Positions 51,775 to 60,836 are shown, counted from the first letter of the stretch. The stretch: DNA of 64,000 nt from Marinobacter salicampi (GCF_011074795.1 NZ_JAAMPF010000016.1:1-64000), one strand, 5' to 3'. Notes: a model not told the origin generated them from the sequence alone. Translations and numbers: made by a program.

Positions 51775-54741
51775 ATGACTGAACCGCAATCCCGATTTTC
51801 AAAAAGTCAGCGTATCCTTGCAGGTTTTCTCGTGTGGTTGATGACATTTTCGCCGGTCATAGTGATGGCAGAAAATGCTCCTCGGTTGCCTCCTGCACAG
51901 GTAGGCAACGCTCAATCTGATTACTGGGGTAGTAAGTCGAACCCAAATTCAACGCAACGGGACCAGGGCGTAGCGGCAGGGAAGTTTGGCTCGCAAGTTG
52001 GAAAGTCCATTGGTGAAATGGCGGTACAACCTTCTTCCGGTAGCAATGGTTCTCTCAAGCTCGGTACAACAACTGACGAAGATGGCTTTACGTTCGAACG
52101 AGAGGCGGACGCTTCAAGTTTCTTTCCTGGCACAGCTGGCGGAGCAGAGCAGTCTGCGTCAGCAGCATTCCCTGGCGGGGACCAGCCAGATATCAATTCG
52201 TTGAAAAATGCAGGTGATGAAAGCCTCCGCCAAGATTCTCCAGGGTTCAAGTCGGCGCTCTATCAGGACGCACAGAAAAGCCAACCTGACACAGTCATGG
52301 GAGGGGCATATAAAGTTCTTTTGAACGACGCAAACCGAACCGAGCCGGATCTGCGTAACGACGCAAATTTCTCTCGTACCCGCGACACCTACGCACAAGC
52401 TCAAAGCGTTACAGAAGAGTTCTCAGACTGCTCTATCAGTAATCAGGTTCGACAAACCTCGAATCAAGTACGAGTTCCCGACTATAAATCATGTCAGAGA
52501 ATTCAAGATAAATCAGAAGAATGCACGATTAAGCACGTCTACGGAACGGATGTGCTGGAGATTGCTAGTGGTGAAAATTTTAACCTAACCAAGTGCGACA
52601 CCGGCAACTGTGTCCTTGGGTGGATAGGCAAAGTTGGCCACAACTATTGGGAGGGCAACTGCGCCGAATTCAATCAGCGTACTGCATTTAGAGTTCTGAA
52701 TCCTGAGGCTATAGTTAAAGCGACCATAGATTACATTATTTTCGATGATGTTATGCAGCTCTATTTGGGGCCAGAGGGGGAGGAAGAAAAGATTTGGCAG
52801 GGGCCTGTAGACTACTGGCCACCGGATCATGGGTTGTCCTGTGAGCTGCGCACAAACGGGACAGCTTGGCCAAATATTGATGTTACTGAAAACTTCAAGA
52901 GCCTTGATCCGGGTGATGTGGTCAATTTCCGTATAAGGGTTGTCGTGGGGGGAAGAGGGGACGGTTATGCTCGTCTCAACATCCAGTACGATCCCGCCAA
53001 GCTCGTAGCGAAAGACCAGTGGGTTCCATCATCTCCTTCATGTATGGAGTCCGCTCTGGCCACTCACGATGATTATGTGGGCGGTGGCTACGAATGCACT
53101 GACCAGCCGCCCCTGGACTCCAACGGGTGTGCGACAAGCGCCACGGGCATTAAGATTTGCCCGAGCTACTTCGACGCCCCCCCGCTTAATGTTAATCCAA
53201 CCTGCAAAGAAGTCACGGTCGATGCAAATTACTCATTTTACTCAGGGGATGCCTGCTATTTTGACCGTGATGGAAACGAAATATGCACGGAGATTCCAAC
53301 TAAAGTCGGCGGCGGGGAGGTCACCAGCTGCAAGAAGTATGAAGATGACCAGCAATGCTCATTCGTTCAAAGCAATTGTGTTGAGGGGACCAAAGGTGAG
53401 GATTCCGGGAGTTGTTATATTCAAGATGAAACATGGGACTGTGGCGAATGGGTAGATGTCACTGATTATGAATCGGAAGAAAATATTCAGTGTGACGGCG
53501 AATTTCTTTGCCAGGGCGATAGCTGTGGTGACGTAGAGGACACGCAAAGCAACTCGTTTAATCGGGCTGCTGCGATGCTTCAGGCAGCCAATTTCATGGC
53601 TATGGACGGGGTGTGTGACGAGGTTGATGTAAACCAAAACCGAAATTGCACCGTGTTCCCTGGCAAGAGCATGGAGTGCAAAATTGTCGGCCTTCCTGAA
53701 CTTGGCGTTGATGCTGTGGATTGCTGCGATCAACCAGTGGAGATAGGACCTGGTCAATACATAGGAACTATGGCCAGAATCGGCGTAATGGATGCCGCCT
53801 TTATGAATATCGACCCTAATATGACCATGGGGAGCGTGAAAGGGGCTTACACGACGCTCAGAGACCCTGTGACATCAGCATTCAGTGAAGTGACACAACC
53901 CTTTACTAACGCTGCGGAGACCGTGACAGGCCCGGTAAAGGATGCTATCGCTGAAAACATAACGCAGCCGATCGGTAATTTCCTTACGGAACTCAAAGCG
54001 AAGCTTTCAAAAGAGTTGGGGCAATTCTTCGGTGAGCAAGCAGTGCAAGGTGGTGCACAAACGGGCGCTGGTGCTGGTGCTAATGTAGGTACAGATGCCG
54101 TGGCTGGTGAGGCGGCAGGAGCGTTGGGCGCTGCCGGCAACATTATGTCCGCCGTAATGGGTGCCTATACAGCGGTCATGGTTGCTTATATGGCGCTGCA
54201 GATCATTTACGAATGCACTGAGGATGAGATCAACCTGGCAGTAAAGCGCGAACTAAAAGCGTGCTCCAAGGTTGGAAGTTACTGCAAGCAAGAAGTCTGT
54301 GTCGTGCCAACTACCTTTGGTTGTGCTGCAAAGGCCTGTGTAGAAGTAAGGGATGCGTACTGCTGCTACAACTCTCCACTGTCCCGTATCGTTATGGAGC
54401 AGGCAGGGCCTCAGTTGGGGCGAACTGGTAACAAAGGAATGGGAGGGGCTAAACATCCTCAATGCGGAGGCCTTCCGTTAGCGCAAATGGAAACGCTCGA
54501 CTGGGACCAGATTGATTTGGGTGAGTGGACTGGCATTCTTCAAATGGAAGGAGCCCTGAAGACGAATCCAGCTGATCTGGATATTGAAAGCTTAACCGGG
54601 TCTGGGAATGCGTTTGCGATGCCGGACAAATATGGTGAACGAGATAACACGGAGGTAAGAACCAAGGACCGCCTTTCCGAGGGCTCGGTCGACGACATGA
54701 GAGTAGAGCAAGGACAGAGCTTCAGTTTCGATCCAGACTGA
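51775..54741 (+). CDS. traN: TraN, mating-pair stabilisation protein
   Basis: The 988-residue protein has a signal peptide (to about residue 31), a long Ser/Gly-rich early region, then TraN-type Cys-rich stretches such as LQAANFMAMDGVCDE, CTVFPGKSMECKIVG and a C-terminal CTEDEINLAV...CSKVGSYCKQEVC...CCYNSP. It is an outer-membrane adhesin that stabilises mating pairs and determines recipient choice. A Gly/Ala-rich segment (about residues 762-800) precedes the C-terminal domain. GAGAG precedes the chosen ATG. Confidence 0.9.
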   Translation: MTEPQSRFSKSQRILAGFLVWLMTFSPVIVMAENAPRLPPAQVGNAQSDYWGSKSNPNSTQRDQGVAAGKFGSQVGKSIGEMAVQPSSGSNGSLKLGTTTDEDGFTFEREADASSFFPGTAGGAEQSASAAFPGGDQPDINSLKNAGDESLRQDSPGFKSALYQDAQKSQPDTVMGGAYKVLLNDANRTEPDLRNDANFSRTRDTYAQAQSVTEEFSDCSISNQVRQTSNQVRVPDYKSCQRIQDKSEECTIKHVYGTDVLEIASGENFNLTKCDTGNCVLGWIGKVGHNYWEGNCAEFNQRTAFRVLNPEAIVKATIDYIIFDDVMQLYLGPEGEEEKIWQGPVDYWPPDHGLSCELRTNGTAWPNIDVTENFKSLDPGDVVNFRIRVVVGGRGDGYARLNIQYDPAKLVAKDQWVPSSPSCMESALATHDDYVGGGYECTDQPPLDSNGCATSATGIKICPSYFDAPPLNVNPTCKEVTVDANYSFYSGDACYFDRDGNEICTEIPTKVGGGEVTSCKKYEDDQQCSFVQSNCVEGTKGEDSGSCYIQDETWDCGEWVDVTDYESEENIQCDGEFLCQGDSCGDVEDTQSNSFNRAAAMLQAANFMAMDGVCDEVDVNQNRNCTVFPGKSMECKIVGLPELGVDAVDCCDQPVEIGPGQYIGTMARIGVMDAAFMNIDPNMTMGSVKGAYTTLRDPVTSAFSEVTQPFTNAAETVTGPVKDAIAENITQPIGNFLTELKAKLSKELGQFFGEQAVQGGAQTGAGAGANVGTDAVAGEAAGALGAAGNIMSAVMGAYTAVMVAYMALQIIYECTEDEINLAVKRELKACSKVGSYCKQEVCVVPTTFGCAAKACVEVRDAYCCYNSPLSRIVMEQAGPQLGRTGNKGMGGAKHPQCGGLPLAQMETLDWDQIDLGEWTGILQMEGALKTNPADLDIESLTGSGNAFAMPDKYGERDNTEVRTKDRLSEGSVDDMRVEQGQSFSFDPD

Positions 54742-54932
54742 TAGCGCTGGGGCACGCTTACAAGGCTGCCCGAAAGAGGCTTATTACCGCTCCAGCCAAA
54801 GAGAGATCACTTTGGAGACATCGAAGATAAGGCCAGTAACCATCGGGATAAACGTCGCAGTTTAACTGTCGTCTGTGGACAGATGTGCCCGGCAGACCTA
54901 TAGTTCCAAAAAATTTAACAAAGGCTGTAGTT

Positions 54933-55328
54933 ATGATTGGGTACTTGATGGCGCGAGCTGGATTTCCACATGTCGCGGGTGCTATCGCTATGATGCCAAT
55001 AGGGCTTCTGCTTGGGATCTGGCTGGGTCCATACTTGCAATCATTCTTAGCAGCCTGGGGGCAGTTTTACGGCGACATACAATACGTATGGTGGCTCCCC
55101 GACAGTTGGTTTATAGCGTCCATAGTGGAGCTGTCTGAAAACACCGCGCGTGTTAGCTACACCTGGTTGCACGAAGTTCTGCAAGTAGCTCAGGATTGGC
55201 TGACGGTGAGGGACAATACGGCCGTAGTCCTTGTCTTGGCTGCGTATGTTATTGCTGAGTGCGGGATCTTTATGTACCTGTTAGTGAACCCGTATCGAAA
55301 AGGTCGCCAGCCATTTGATCCAAGGTAA
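54933..55328 (+). CDS. Hypothetical membrane protein after traN
   Basis: The 131-residue product has an N-terminal helix (about residues 10-40), a central amphipathic part with WWLPDSWF, and a C-terminal membrane helix (about 98-117). AAGG precedes the ATG at 54933; a GTG at 54885 is less likely. It may be the last gene of the transfer run. Family not recognised. Confidence 0.5.
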   Translation: MIGYLMARAGFPHVAGAIAMMPIGLLLGIWLGPYLQSFLAAWGQFYGDIQYVWWLPDSWFIASIVELSENTARVSYTWLHEVLQVAQDWLTVRDNTAVVLVLAAYVIAECGIFMYLLVNPYRKGRQPFDPR

Positions 55329-55361
55329 TTAGCCCCACCCTCGCATAAAAAAGATGAAGCT

Positions 55362-55399
55362 AAAAAAAGCGCCTTAGTGAAAACCGGGGCGCTTTTTTT
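55362..55399. terminator. Bidirectional terminator
   Basis: AAAAAAAGCGCC pairs with GGCGCTTTTTTT, so it ends transcription from both the 54933 gene and the minus-strand acaB-like gene. Confidence 0.9.
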
Positions 55400-55415
55400 G
55401 CGATAGAGCTGGAAT

Positions 55416-56126
55416 TCAGGCGGCCTTAGCGTTCGCCTTCTTTTCAACCTTCGTATCAGCCTCGACTTTGGGTTTCGCTTTCGCCTTCTTTTCCTTCTGG
55501 TCGGCTTTAACGGCTTCCATCAACTCTGGGTCCATTCCTTCATCGGTCGGCTCCTCGCCTGCCACTGATTCGACCAACTCCTTCTTGCCAGAGTTGTAGG
55601 CTTCCTTACGGACCTTCCTCGACAGGCCGATGATGCGGCCGGCAACGTTGATCATGCGGCGGCTCCATTCAAAACGGGCGTTAGAGGCCTGCCGGTTGTC
55701 CAGAATCGAGTGCAGCCAAAGTGAGTCGATTATGCTGACCAGGTCATCCATGCGGCCTACTAGCCCGGTGAACTGGGCAAGATGCGGCGTGTTGATCTCC
55801 AGCTCATAGGTGACCTGGTTCGTATAGTCCGGGCTGATGCTGACCCCGTGTTGTTCTGCCAGCTGCTTCATCTGTTCAATTTTTGCTTCGATATCGGTGC
55901 TGGCGGCCTCGAAGTGCTTGTTCATAATTTCTTCAGCTTCGTCGACATGCTCGCGTTCGCCGATAGCGCGAAGAATGACTGAGATCTGGAAAAGGGATTC
56001 GGCCAGCTTCTCAAAACTGCGGGTCATTACTTTCTGTGCCGCCAATGTCGAGAGGCTGAGGTTTTGTTTGATGACGGGGGCACTTTTCGCCTTCCGATCG
56101 CCATCGATCTGTTTCATGAGAGCCAT
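55416..56126 (-). CDS. DUF1845/AcaB-family regulator
   Basis: The 236-residue product carries the DUF1845 pattern: a helical domain with ...TGLVGRMDDLVSIIDSLWLH and ARFEWSRRMINVAGRIIGLSRK (about residues 122-171). Relatives include AcaB of IncC plasmids, an activator of transfer genes, and an integrative-element protein of the same family. An N-terminal segment (NLSLSTLAAQKVMTRSFEKL) may contribute to dimerisation or DNA contact. The C-terminal 40 residues are Lys/Ala-rich. A strong GGAGGAA site precedes the ATG. It may act on the shared promoter element, but nothing shows this directly. Confidence 0.65.
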   Translation of the reverse strand: MALMKQIDGDRKAKSAPVIKQNLSLSTLAAQKVMTRSFEKLAESLFQISVILRAIGEREHVDEAEEIMNKHFEAASTDIEAKIEQMKQLAEQHGVSISPDYTNQVTYELEINTPHLAQFTGLVGRMDDLVSIIDSLWLHSILDNRQASNARFEWSRRMINVAGRIIGLSRKVRKEAYNSGKKELVESVAGEEPTDEGMDPELMEAVKADQKEKKAKAKPKVEADTKVEKKANAKAA

Positions 56127-56320
56127 AACTTCCTCCGGTTTGTGTGAATATCACACAGAAATCGTACCCCTCGGGGCAGTCAATGATGGGCAAGAGGGTG
56201 CTAAAAAATGCACCACACTTAGCTCATGCGCTCTCATCTCATGATCGGTCAATTCGCATAGTGAATCCGCATGGTGGAACTACCTGGTACAGCAGGACAA
56301 AGCTAAAAATGTCTCGGGCG

Positions 56321-56353
56321 ATCAAAAAAAACGCATCCACCTCCGGAAAAGAT
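56321..56353 (+). promoter_or_regulatory. Shared A-tract element upstream of nrdJ
   Basis: CGATCAAAAAAAACGCATCC followed by ACCTCCGGAAAAG. It is nearly identical to the copy at 63930. A -10-like TAATTT follows 35 bases after GCATC. Confidence 0.65.
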
Positions 56354-56458
56354 TCACCAAAGGCCTGTAATTTAGAGCCTGATCGAAGCGGGCCATGTCG
56401 GCTTCGAAACCGATTTCCTTTCCAGTGACGCTCACCGGGTTCAGTAATGTGAGCGCCA

Positions 56459-56530
56459 CCCCTCCGATTTCTGTGCCGTTGGCACGAAACGGGTAGCTGA
56501 CCCGACCAGTCCGGTAAGACCAGCAAATCA
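56459..56530. promoter_or_regulatory. Duplicated structured element, copy 1
   Basis: The stretch contains GTGCC-GTT-GGCAC (a short hairpin), then ACGGGTAGCTGACCCGACCA and CCGGTAAGACCAGCAAATCAAA. About 60 bases match the copy at 59623 with about 80 percent identity. The minus strand could also encode a tiny peptide from TTG at 56531 (MICWSYRTGRVS...). Whether it is RNA, DNA site or peptide is open. Confidence 0.5.
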
Positions 56531-56535
56531 AAGAA

Positions 56536-56572
56536 CCCTAAACGGGCTTTCACGATATGTTCCCGTTTAGGG
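56536..56572 (+). promoter_or_regulatory. 11-bp perfect hairpin in the nrdJ leader
   Basis: CCCTAAACGGG and CCCGTTTAGGG form an 11-bp perfect stem with a 15-base loop. No T tract follows. Confidence 0.6.
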
Positions 56573-56614
56573 AGCGTGTCTGAGGCCCTTCTGTGAAAAG
56601 AAAGGAGCAAAGAC

Positions 56615-59503
56615 ATGAAAAATTTTACCGACCAAACTATTTCCTTGGACGTTATCCGGGAAAAGTACGCCAAAGGTGCTGAGAAAAACCTGGATTCTGT
56701 TGCTGAGACCAAAGAGATGATCTTCGGTCGCGTTGCAGATGCCCTCGCTAAACCGGAGGCATCCGACAAGCAGGCAGAGATTCGTGAAGCATTCTTCCAG
56801 GCGTATTCAAGCGGACTGATCCCGGCTGGCCGTGTTGCTTCTGCAGCAGGCACGGACATCAAGGCGACTCTAATCAACTGTTTCGTACAGCCTGTTGGCG
56901 ATGCGATACAGGGAATCGTTAACGGAAAGCCGGGCATCTACGATGCTCTGCGCCAGGCCGCTGAAACTATGCGTCGTGGTGGTGGTGTTGGTTACGCCTT
57001 TGGCGATATCCGTCCTCGTGGCGCATACGTCAAAGGGACTGCCAGCAACGCTTCCGGCCCAGTGAGCTACATGCACGTATTCGACAAGTCTTGCCAGACC
57101 GTTGAATCTGCCGGTGCTCGCCGTGGGGCGCAAATGGGTGTGCTTCGTATTGATCACCCTGACATCGAAGAGTTTGTGAATGCAAAGCAGACTCAAGGCG
57201 CTCTGACCAACTTCAACATCTCTGTCGGTGTTACCGAAGAGTTCATGCAGGCGTTGGTTGAGCAAAAGCCCTTCGAGCTATATCACGAGGCGGAACCTTC
57301 CGAGGAATTCAAGGAAGCGAACCCAGGTGTGTACCAGCGCGAAGATGGAATGTGGATCTACCGCACGATTGGTTCTCAGACTCTCTGGGACAGGGTCATG
57401 CAGAACACTTATGACGCGGCTGAGCCGGGGATTGTGTTTCTGACCAACATGAATCGGGACAATAATCTGTGGTACTGCGAAGTCATCGAGGCGACCAATC
57501 CCTGTGGCGAACAGCCTCTGCCGTCCTACGGTTGTTGCTGTTTGTCTTCAGTGAACCTGGCTGCTTTCGTAAGAGCCCCATTCCAGAAAAACGCGGAATT
57601 CGACTTTGAGGAGTTTTCAAAAGTAGTCCGTATCGGTGTCCGTACTCTGGATAACGTCCTGGAACTGACCTACTGGCCGTTGGAAGAGCAGCGTCAGGAG
57701 GCGATGAACAAGCGCAGAGTCGGTTTGGGCTATACGGGCCTCGGCGACGCGCTGATCATGCTCGGTCTGCGGTATGACCGCAAAGCCGGTCGCGACATGG
57801 CAGAGAAAATCTCTCGAGTTATGCGTGATGAGGCGTACCGGGCAAGTGTAGATCTGGCCAAGGAGAAGGGGGCGTTCCCGCTGTTCGATGCTGAGAAATA
57901 CCTGGCATCGGGATTTGCGAAACGTCTGCCAAAAGATCTCCGGGCAGCTATCAAGAAACATGGAATTCGAAATTCTCACCTGATGTCTATTGCGCCCACT
58001 GGCACGATCAGTCTGGCCTTTGCAGATAACTCTTCAAACGGTCTGGAGCCCGCATTCAGCTGGTTTTATGATCGCAAGAAGCGTCTGGCGGATGGGGGTC
58101 ACGCAATGTATCGCGTAGAAGATCACGCGTTCAGGGTGTATCGCGAAACCATGGGTATTGCACAAGAAGACGAGGAAGGCGTGAAACGTCTGGTGGGAGA
58201 TCTTCCTGAGTCCTTTGTATCAGCGCTGCAAATCGAAGCGATTGATCACATGAGGATGATGGCGGTAATCCAGCCCTACGTAGATTCAGCCCTGAGCAAG
58301 ACCGTAAATGTGCCTGAAGACTACCCGTTTGAGGCATTCAAGGATCTCTATCTTGAGGCCTGGAAAAGCGGATTGAAGGGTCTGGCCACGTTCCGTCCTA
58401 ACTTCGTCACCGGGTCCGTGCTGAGCACGTCAGAAGAAACGCAGGATCTGGATCAGGATGATCCTGATCGTCGAATTCATCTGGATAAGACACCGGAGCC
58501 TGTACTGGCAAGCTTGCGCTGGCCGAGCCGCCCTGAAACGCCTGCGGGCAATCCATCCATGACATACACAGTCAATGCGCCGAATAGCCCGTTCGCGGTG
58601 TTTATCGGTCATCTCGAAAATGGCGAGAAGAAGCCATTTGAGGTCTGGGTAAATGGAGCGGAGCAGCCGCGTGGGATTGGGGCACTGGCGAAAACCTTGT
58701 CTACAGACATGCGGAGTTTTGACCGCAAATGGTTGCAGATGAAGCTGGATGCTTTGTCTCGCACTTCCGGGGAAGCCTTTGACATGGCGTTCCCACCGAA
58801 GGGTGAGGCGACCCTGGTGCCCTCAGCAACCGCAGCATTAGCTCGCCTGATCGAATACCGATGCAATGAACTTGGTGCGTTCGATGATCTGGAAGGTGCC
58901 GCGTCACCCATGGTGGATGCGCTTTTCAGTAAGAAGGAGCCCAAATCGGGTACTGACGGCACACTGTCTTGGACAGTGGACGTGAAAAATCCGGCAACTG
59001 GCGATGACTTCGTGTTGTTCATGAAAGAGCTGGTTATGCCTGACGGATCACACCGTCCTTACTCAGTCTGGATGGCTGGTAAGTATCCTGAGTCGTTTGA
59101 TGGGCTTTGTAAGTCCCTCTCGATCGACATGAGGATAATTGACCCTGCATGGATTGCGAAAAAGCTCCGTTCACTGACCAAGTTCAAGGGTGCGCAGGAA
59201 GATTTCCTTGCCCGAGAGCCCGGCAGTGAAAAGCAGCAGAATCAGCCGTCCACGGTTGCATACGTGGCGAAGCTGGTCCTTCATCGATACAAGCAGCTCG
59301 GTATCCTCAACAAAGAGGGCTATCCGAACGAGGATATGGGTGTCATGGACACCGCGAACCCCGAAAGTTCGTTGAAGGCCAGGAAGTCTATGGTCGCGAC
59401 AACGCCCGGAAAGCTGTGCCCAGAATGCGGTAACCACGCCATGATCAAGAAAGATGGCTGTGATTTCTGCACCTCTTGTGGCCACATCGGTTCATGCGGT
59501 TAA
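56615..59503 (+). CDS. nrdJ: Adenosylcobalamin-dependent (class II) ribonucleotide reductase NrdJ
   Basis: The 962-residue product has the class II reductase core: NCFVQPV (Cys of the active disulfide), NPCGEQPLPSYGCCCL at about residues 295-310, and SIAPTGTISLAFADNSSNG. Two TSCPD-type domains follow (about 650-700 and 789-840), and a C-terminal CPECGN...CDFCTSCGHIGSCG zinc or redox tail. It makes deoxyribonucleotides using vitamin B12 and needs no oxygen. A full-length copy on a plasmid may supply nucleotides after transfer. AAAGGAG precedes the ATG. Confidence 0.93.
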   Translation: MKNFTDQTISLDVIREKYAKGAEKNLDSVAETKEMIFGRVADALAKPEASDKQAEIREAFFQAYSSGLIPAGRVASAAGTDIKATLINCFVQPVGDAIQGIVNGKPGIYDALRQAAETMRRGGGVGYAFGDIRPRGAYVKGTASNASGPVSYMHVFDKSCQTVESAGARRGAQMGVLRIDHPDIEEFVNAKQTQGALTNFNISVGVTEEFMQALVEQKPFELYHEAEPSEEFKEANPGVYQREDGMWIYRTIGSQTLWDRVMQNTYDAAEPGIVFLTNMNRDNNLWYCEVIEATNPCGEQPLPSYGCCCLSSVNLAAFVRAPFQKNAEFDFEEFSKVVRIGVRTLDNVLELTYWPLEEQRQEAMNKRRVGLGYTGLGDALIMLGLRYDRKAGRDMAEKISRVMRDEAYRASVDLAKEKGAFPLFDAEKYLASGFAKRLPKDLRAAIKKHGIRNSHLMSIAPTGTISLAFADNSSNGLEPAFSWFYDRKKRLADGGHAMYRVEDHAFRVYRETMGIAQEDEEGVKRLVGDLPESFVSALQIEAIDHMRMMAVIQPYVDSALSKTVNVPEDYPFEAFKDLYLEAWKSGLKGLATFRPNFVTGSVLSTSEETQDLDQDDPDRRIHLDKTPEPVLASLRWPSRPETPAGNPSMTYTVNAPNSPFAVFIGHLENGEKKPFEVWVNGAEQPRGIGALAKTLSTDMRSFDRKWLQMKLDALSRTSGEAFDMAFPPKGEATLVPSATAALARLIEYRCNELGAFDDLEGAASPMVDALFSKKEPKSGTDGTLSWTVDVKNPATGDDFVLFMKELVMPDGSHRPYSVWMAGKYPESFDGLCKSLSIDMRIIDPAWIAKKLRSLTKFKGAQEDFLAREPGSEKQQNQPSTVAYVAKLVLHRYKQLGILNKEGYPNEDMGVMDTANPESSLKARKSMVATTPGKLCPECGNHAMIKKDGCDFCTSCGHIGSCG

Positions 59504-59511
59504 ATTCACCT

Positions 59512-59536
59512 ATGAGGGACGCGAAAGCGTCTCACC
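59512..59536 (+). terminator. First hairpin after nrdJ
   Basis: GAGGGACGC-GAAA-GCGTCTCACCTC forms a GNRA-type tetraloop hairpin without a T tract. Confidence 0.5.
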
Positions 59537-59543
59537 TCAACTT

Positions 59544-59586
59544 GCCTCAGCCCGGTCGACTTCGGTCGTCGGGGCTAGGCTTTTTT
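59544..59586 (+). terminator. Strong terminator after nrdJ
   Basis: GCCT.AGCCC...GTCGAC-TTCG-GTCGTC...GGGCTAGGC is a long stem with a TTCG tetraloop, followed by six T residues. Confidence 0.9.
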
Positions 59587-59622
59587 AGTCATCATCCGAA
59601 TGGACTGCTATTCCCATGATGA

Positions 59623-59697
59623 TTCTTGTGCCCCTGGCACAGAACGGGCAGCTGACCCGACCATACCGGTAAGTCCAGCACTTCAAATGTCCTAGAT
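59623..59697. promoter_or_regulatory. Duplicated structured element, copy 2
   Basis: GTGCC-CCT-GGCAC, then ACGGGCAGCTGACCCGACCA and CCGGTAAGTCCAGCACTTCAAA match copy 1. On the minus strand a TTG frame would read MKCWTYRYGRVSCPFCA..., a possible 32-residue zinc-binding peptide with three Cys. In copy 1 two of these Cys are Tyr and Arg. Confidence 0.5.
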
Positions 59698-59736
59698 TAG
59701 GACACCCAACCCTGGCGGGGTTTTCTCCGTTAGGGG

Positions 59737-59766
59737 ATGACTCCGCCTCCACTGAGTAGGAGTCAT
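59737..59766 (+). promoter_or_regulatory. SD-sequestering hairpin of the 59770 gene
   Basis: ATGACTCC (59737-59744) pairs perfectly with GGAGTCAT (59759-59766), which contains the ribosome binding site three bases before the start codon. Confidence 0.65.
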
Positions 59767-59769
59767 ACC

Positions 59770-60192
59770 ATGTCAAAAACCCTCGTTGTTGAAACCAATG
59801 CGGGATCACTGTTTGTCGAAGCGCCGAGCTTTGTAGCGGTGAAACTTACCTCACAGTTCATTGCCCGCCTTAAAGAGCTGCAGGACGTGTCAAACAGCCA
59901 CGACCTGACTGAAGTGAGGTGTGACGTTGGCCTGGACTGGGAAGCGGTAGAGAGTGAAATGCTCTGCATGCCTGAGATGGTAGTCACCTCAGCGTCGTTC
60001 TGGTTCACCGCAGAGTTGAAATATGCGGAGGAAACCACTGTTCGTTCGCATAGCATCTCCTCGCTGTCCTGGAACCACCTGAAATCGCGATTCGAGGCAC
60101 CGGACAAAGATAACCTTATGGTTGTTGCTCAGTCCGAAGACGAGCTTCGTGATCTCTATCTTGAAAAACTGGCAGCTGACGAAATCGTCTGA
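59770..60192 (+). CDS. Hypothetical protein, 140 residues
   Basis: A soluble protein of unknown family, starting MSKTLVVETNAGSLFVEAP. An N-terminal beta part is followed by a helix (ARLKELQDVSNSH) and a beta-rich half. The ATG at 59770 follows a GGAG site locked in a hairpin. It is the first of a run of small plasmid genes, each with its own hairpin leader. Confidence 0.6.
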   Translation: MSKTLVVETNAGSLFVEAPSFVAVKLTSQFIARLKELQDVSNSHDLTEVRCDVGLDWEAVESEMLCMPEMVVTSASFWFTAELKYAEETTVRSHSISSLSWNHLKSRFEAPDKDNLMVVAQSEDELRDLYLEKLAADEIV

Positions 60193-60211
60193 TTTGCCGG
60201 CATCACACAAA

Positions 60212-60242
60212 CCCCAACGGGGAGATCTTTCTCCCTGAGGGG
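60212..60242 (+). promoter_or_regulatory. Two-tier GC hairpin in the 60277 leader
   Basis: CCCC (60212-60215)/GGGG (60239-60242) enclose GGGGAGA/TCTCCC (60219-60225 and 60230-60235). Confidence 0.5.
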
Positions 60243-60247
60243 AAGGT

Positions 60248-60272
60248 CTCTCCTCAAAAACTGAAAGGAGAG
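60248..60272 (+). promoter_or_regulatory. SD-sequestering hairpin of the 60277 gene
   Basis: CTCTCCT (60248-60254) pairs with AGGAGAG (60266-60272), the ribosome binding site, 4 bases before the ATG. Confidence 0.6.
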
Positions 60273-60276
60273 TCAC

Positions 60277-60825
60277 ATGGGCTTTTATAGCTACAAAACT
60301 GCAGACACCAAAGAATCCATCGCCAACCAGCACTCGGTGCGCGAATTACGCCCGGTGTACTTGCTCCAACCTGGTGGGAAACCTCCCATTGAAGAGCAGG
60401 TGTATGACGGTTATGGCGTGTTTGGTGGTGTGAATGCTATGAACTGGCTGGCGGAGGCTAATGCTGAAGCGCTGGGTTATGACACATCGAAACTTTCCGA
60501 GCAGGAAACCTTTCTGCTTGGGGTTTCGCTGGATTGCGGCCATGTCTGCGAAGACACGCAAACTGGCGAGTTCTGGCATATCTTCTCAGATGCTCGATCG
60601 CTTGTACCAGGTCATTTCGTTGCGAAGCGATTTGATGAGGTCATTCCCGAGCTTGGCGATTCAGCTAACAACCTGATGGAGTCCGGGAGGCTGGTGCATC
60701 GAGACATCGCTGATGTTGTCGGTGTGCCATACCCGTTGAAGTTCAGCTTCGACAAGAATGCGGTCTACGAAGACCTGCCCGCATCTGAGAGGTGTCCCGA
60801 CCAGGGCTTCTTCTACGAAGACTGA
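60277..60825 (+). CDS. Hypothetical protein, 182 residues
   Basis: An acidic soluble protein of unknown family, beginning MGFYSYKTADTKESIA. It contains GVFGGVNAMNWLA and ETFLLGVSLDCGHVC around residues 48-96, and the end is Asp/Glu-rich. The ribosome binding site is in a hairpin. Proteins of this size and style are common next to each other on large gammaproteobacterial plasmids. Confidence 0.6.
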   Translation: MGFYSYKTADTKESIANQHSVRELRPVYLLQPGGKPPIEEQVYDGYGVFGGVNAMNWLAEANAEALGYDTSKLSEQETFLLGVSLDCGHVCEDTQTGEFWHIFSDARSLVPGHFVAKRFDEVIPELGDSANNLMESGRLVHRDIADVVGVPYPLKFSFDKNAVYEDLPASERCPDQGFFYED

Positions 60826-60836
60826 ACTTCACTCAA

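Larger units (their letters stand above)
56127..56614. other. Long leader region before nrdJ
   Basis: This 488-base gene-free region contains, in order, a copy of the shared A-tract element (56321-56353), the duplicated structured element (56459-56530), and a perfect 11-bp hairpin (56536-56546 with 56562-56572) about 45 bases before the start codon. The spacing suggests a long untranslated leader with regulated expression. No cobalamin riboswitch consensus was recognised. Confidence 0.6.

Noticed and set aside
56127..56614. Cobalamin riboswitch before nrdJ
   Set aside because: A B12-dependent enzyme with a long leader invites this, but I could not find a B12-box-like sequence or the usual core; an Infernal scan would settle it.
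56239..56937. Minus-strand frame covering the nrdJ leader and 5' end
   Set aside because: It overlaps the conserved start of nrdJ; only the short TTG-started peptide idea near 56531 was kept as a possibility.
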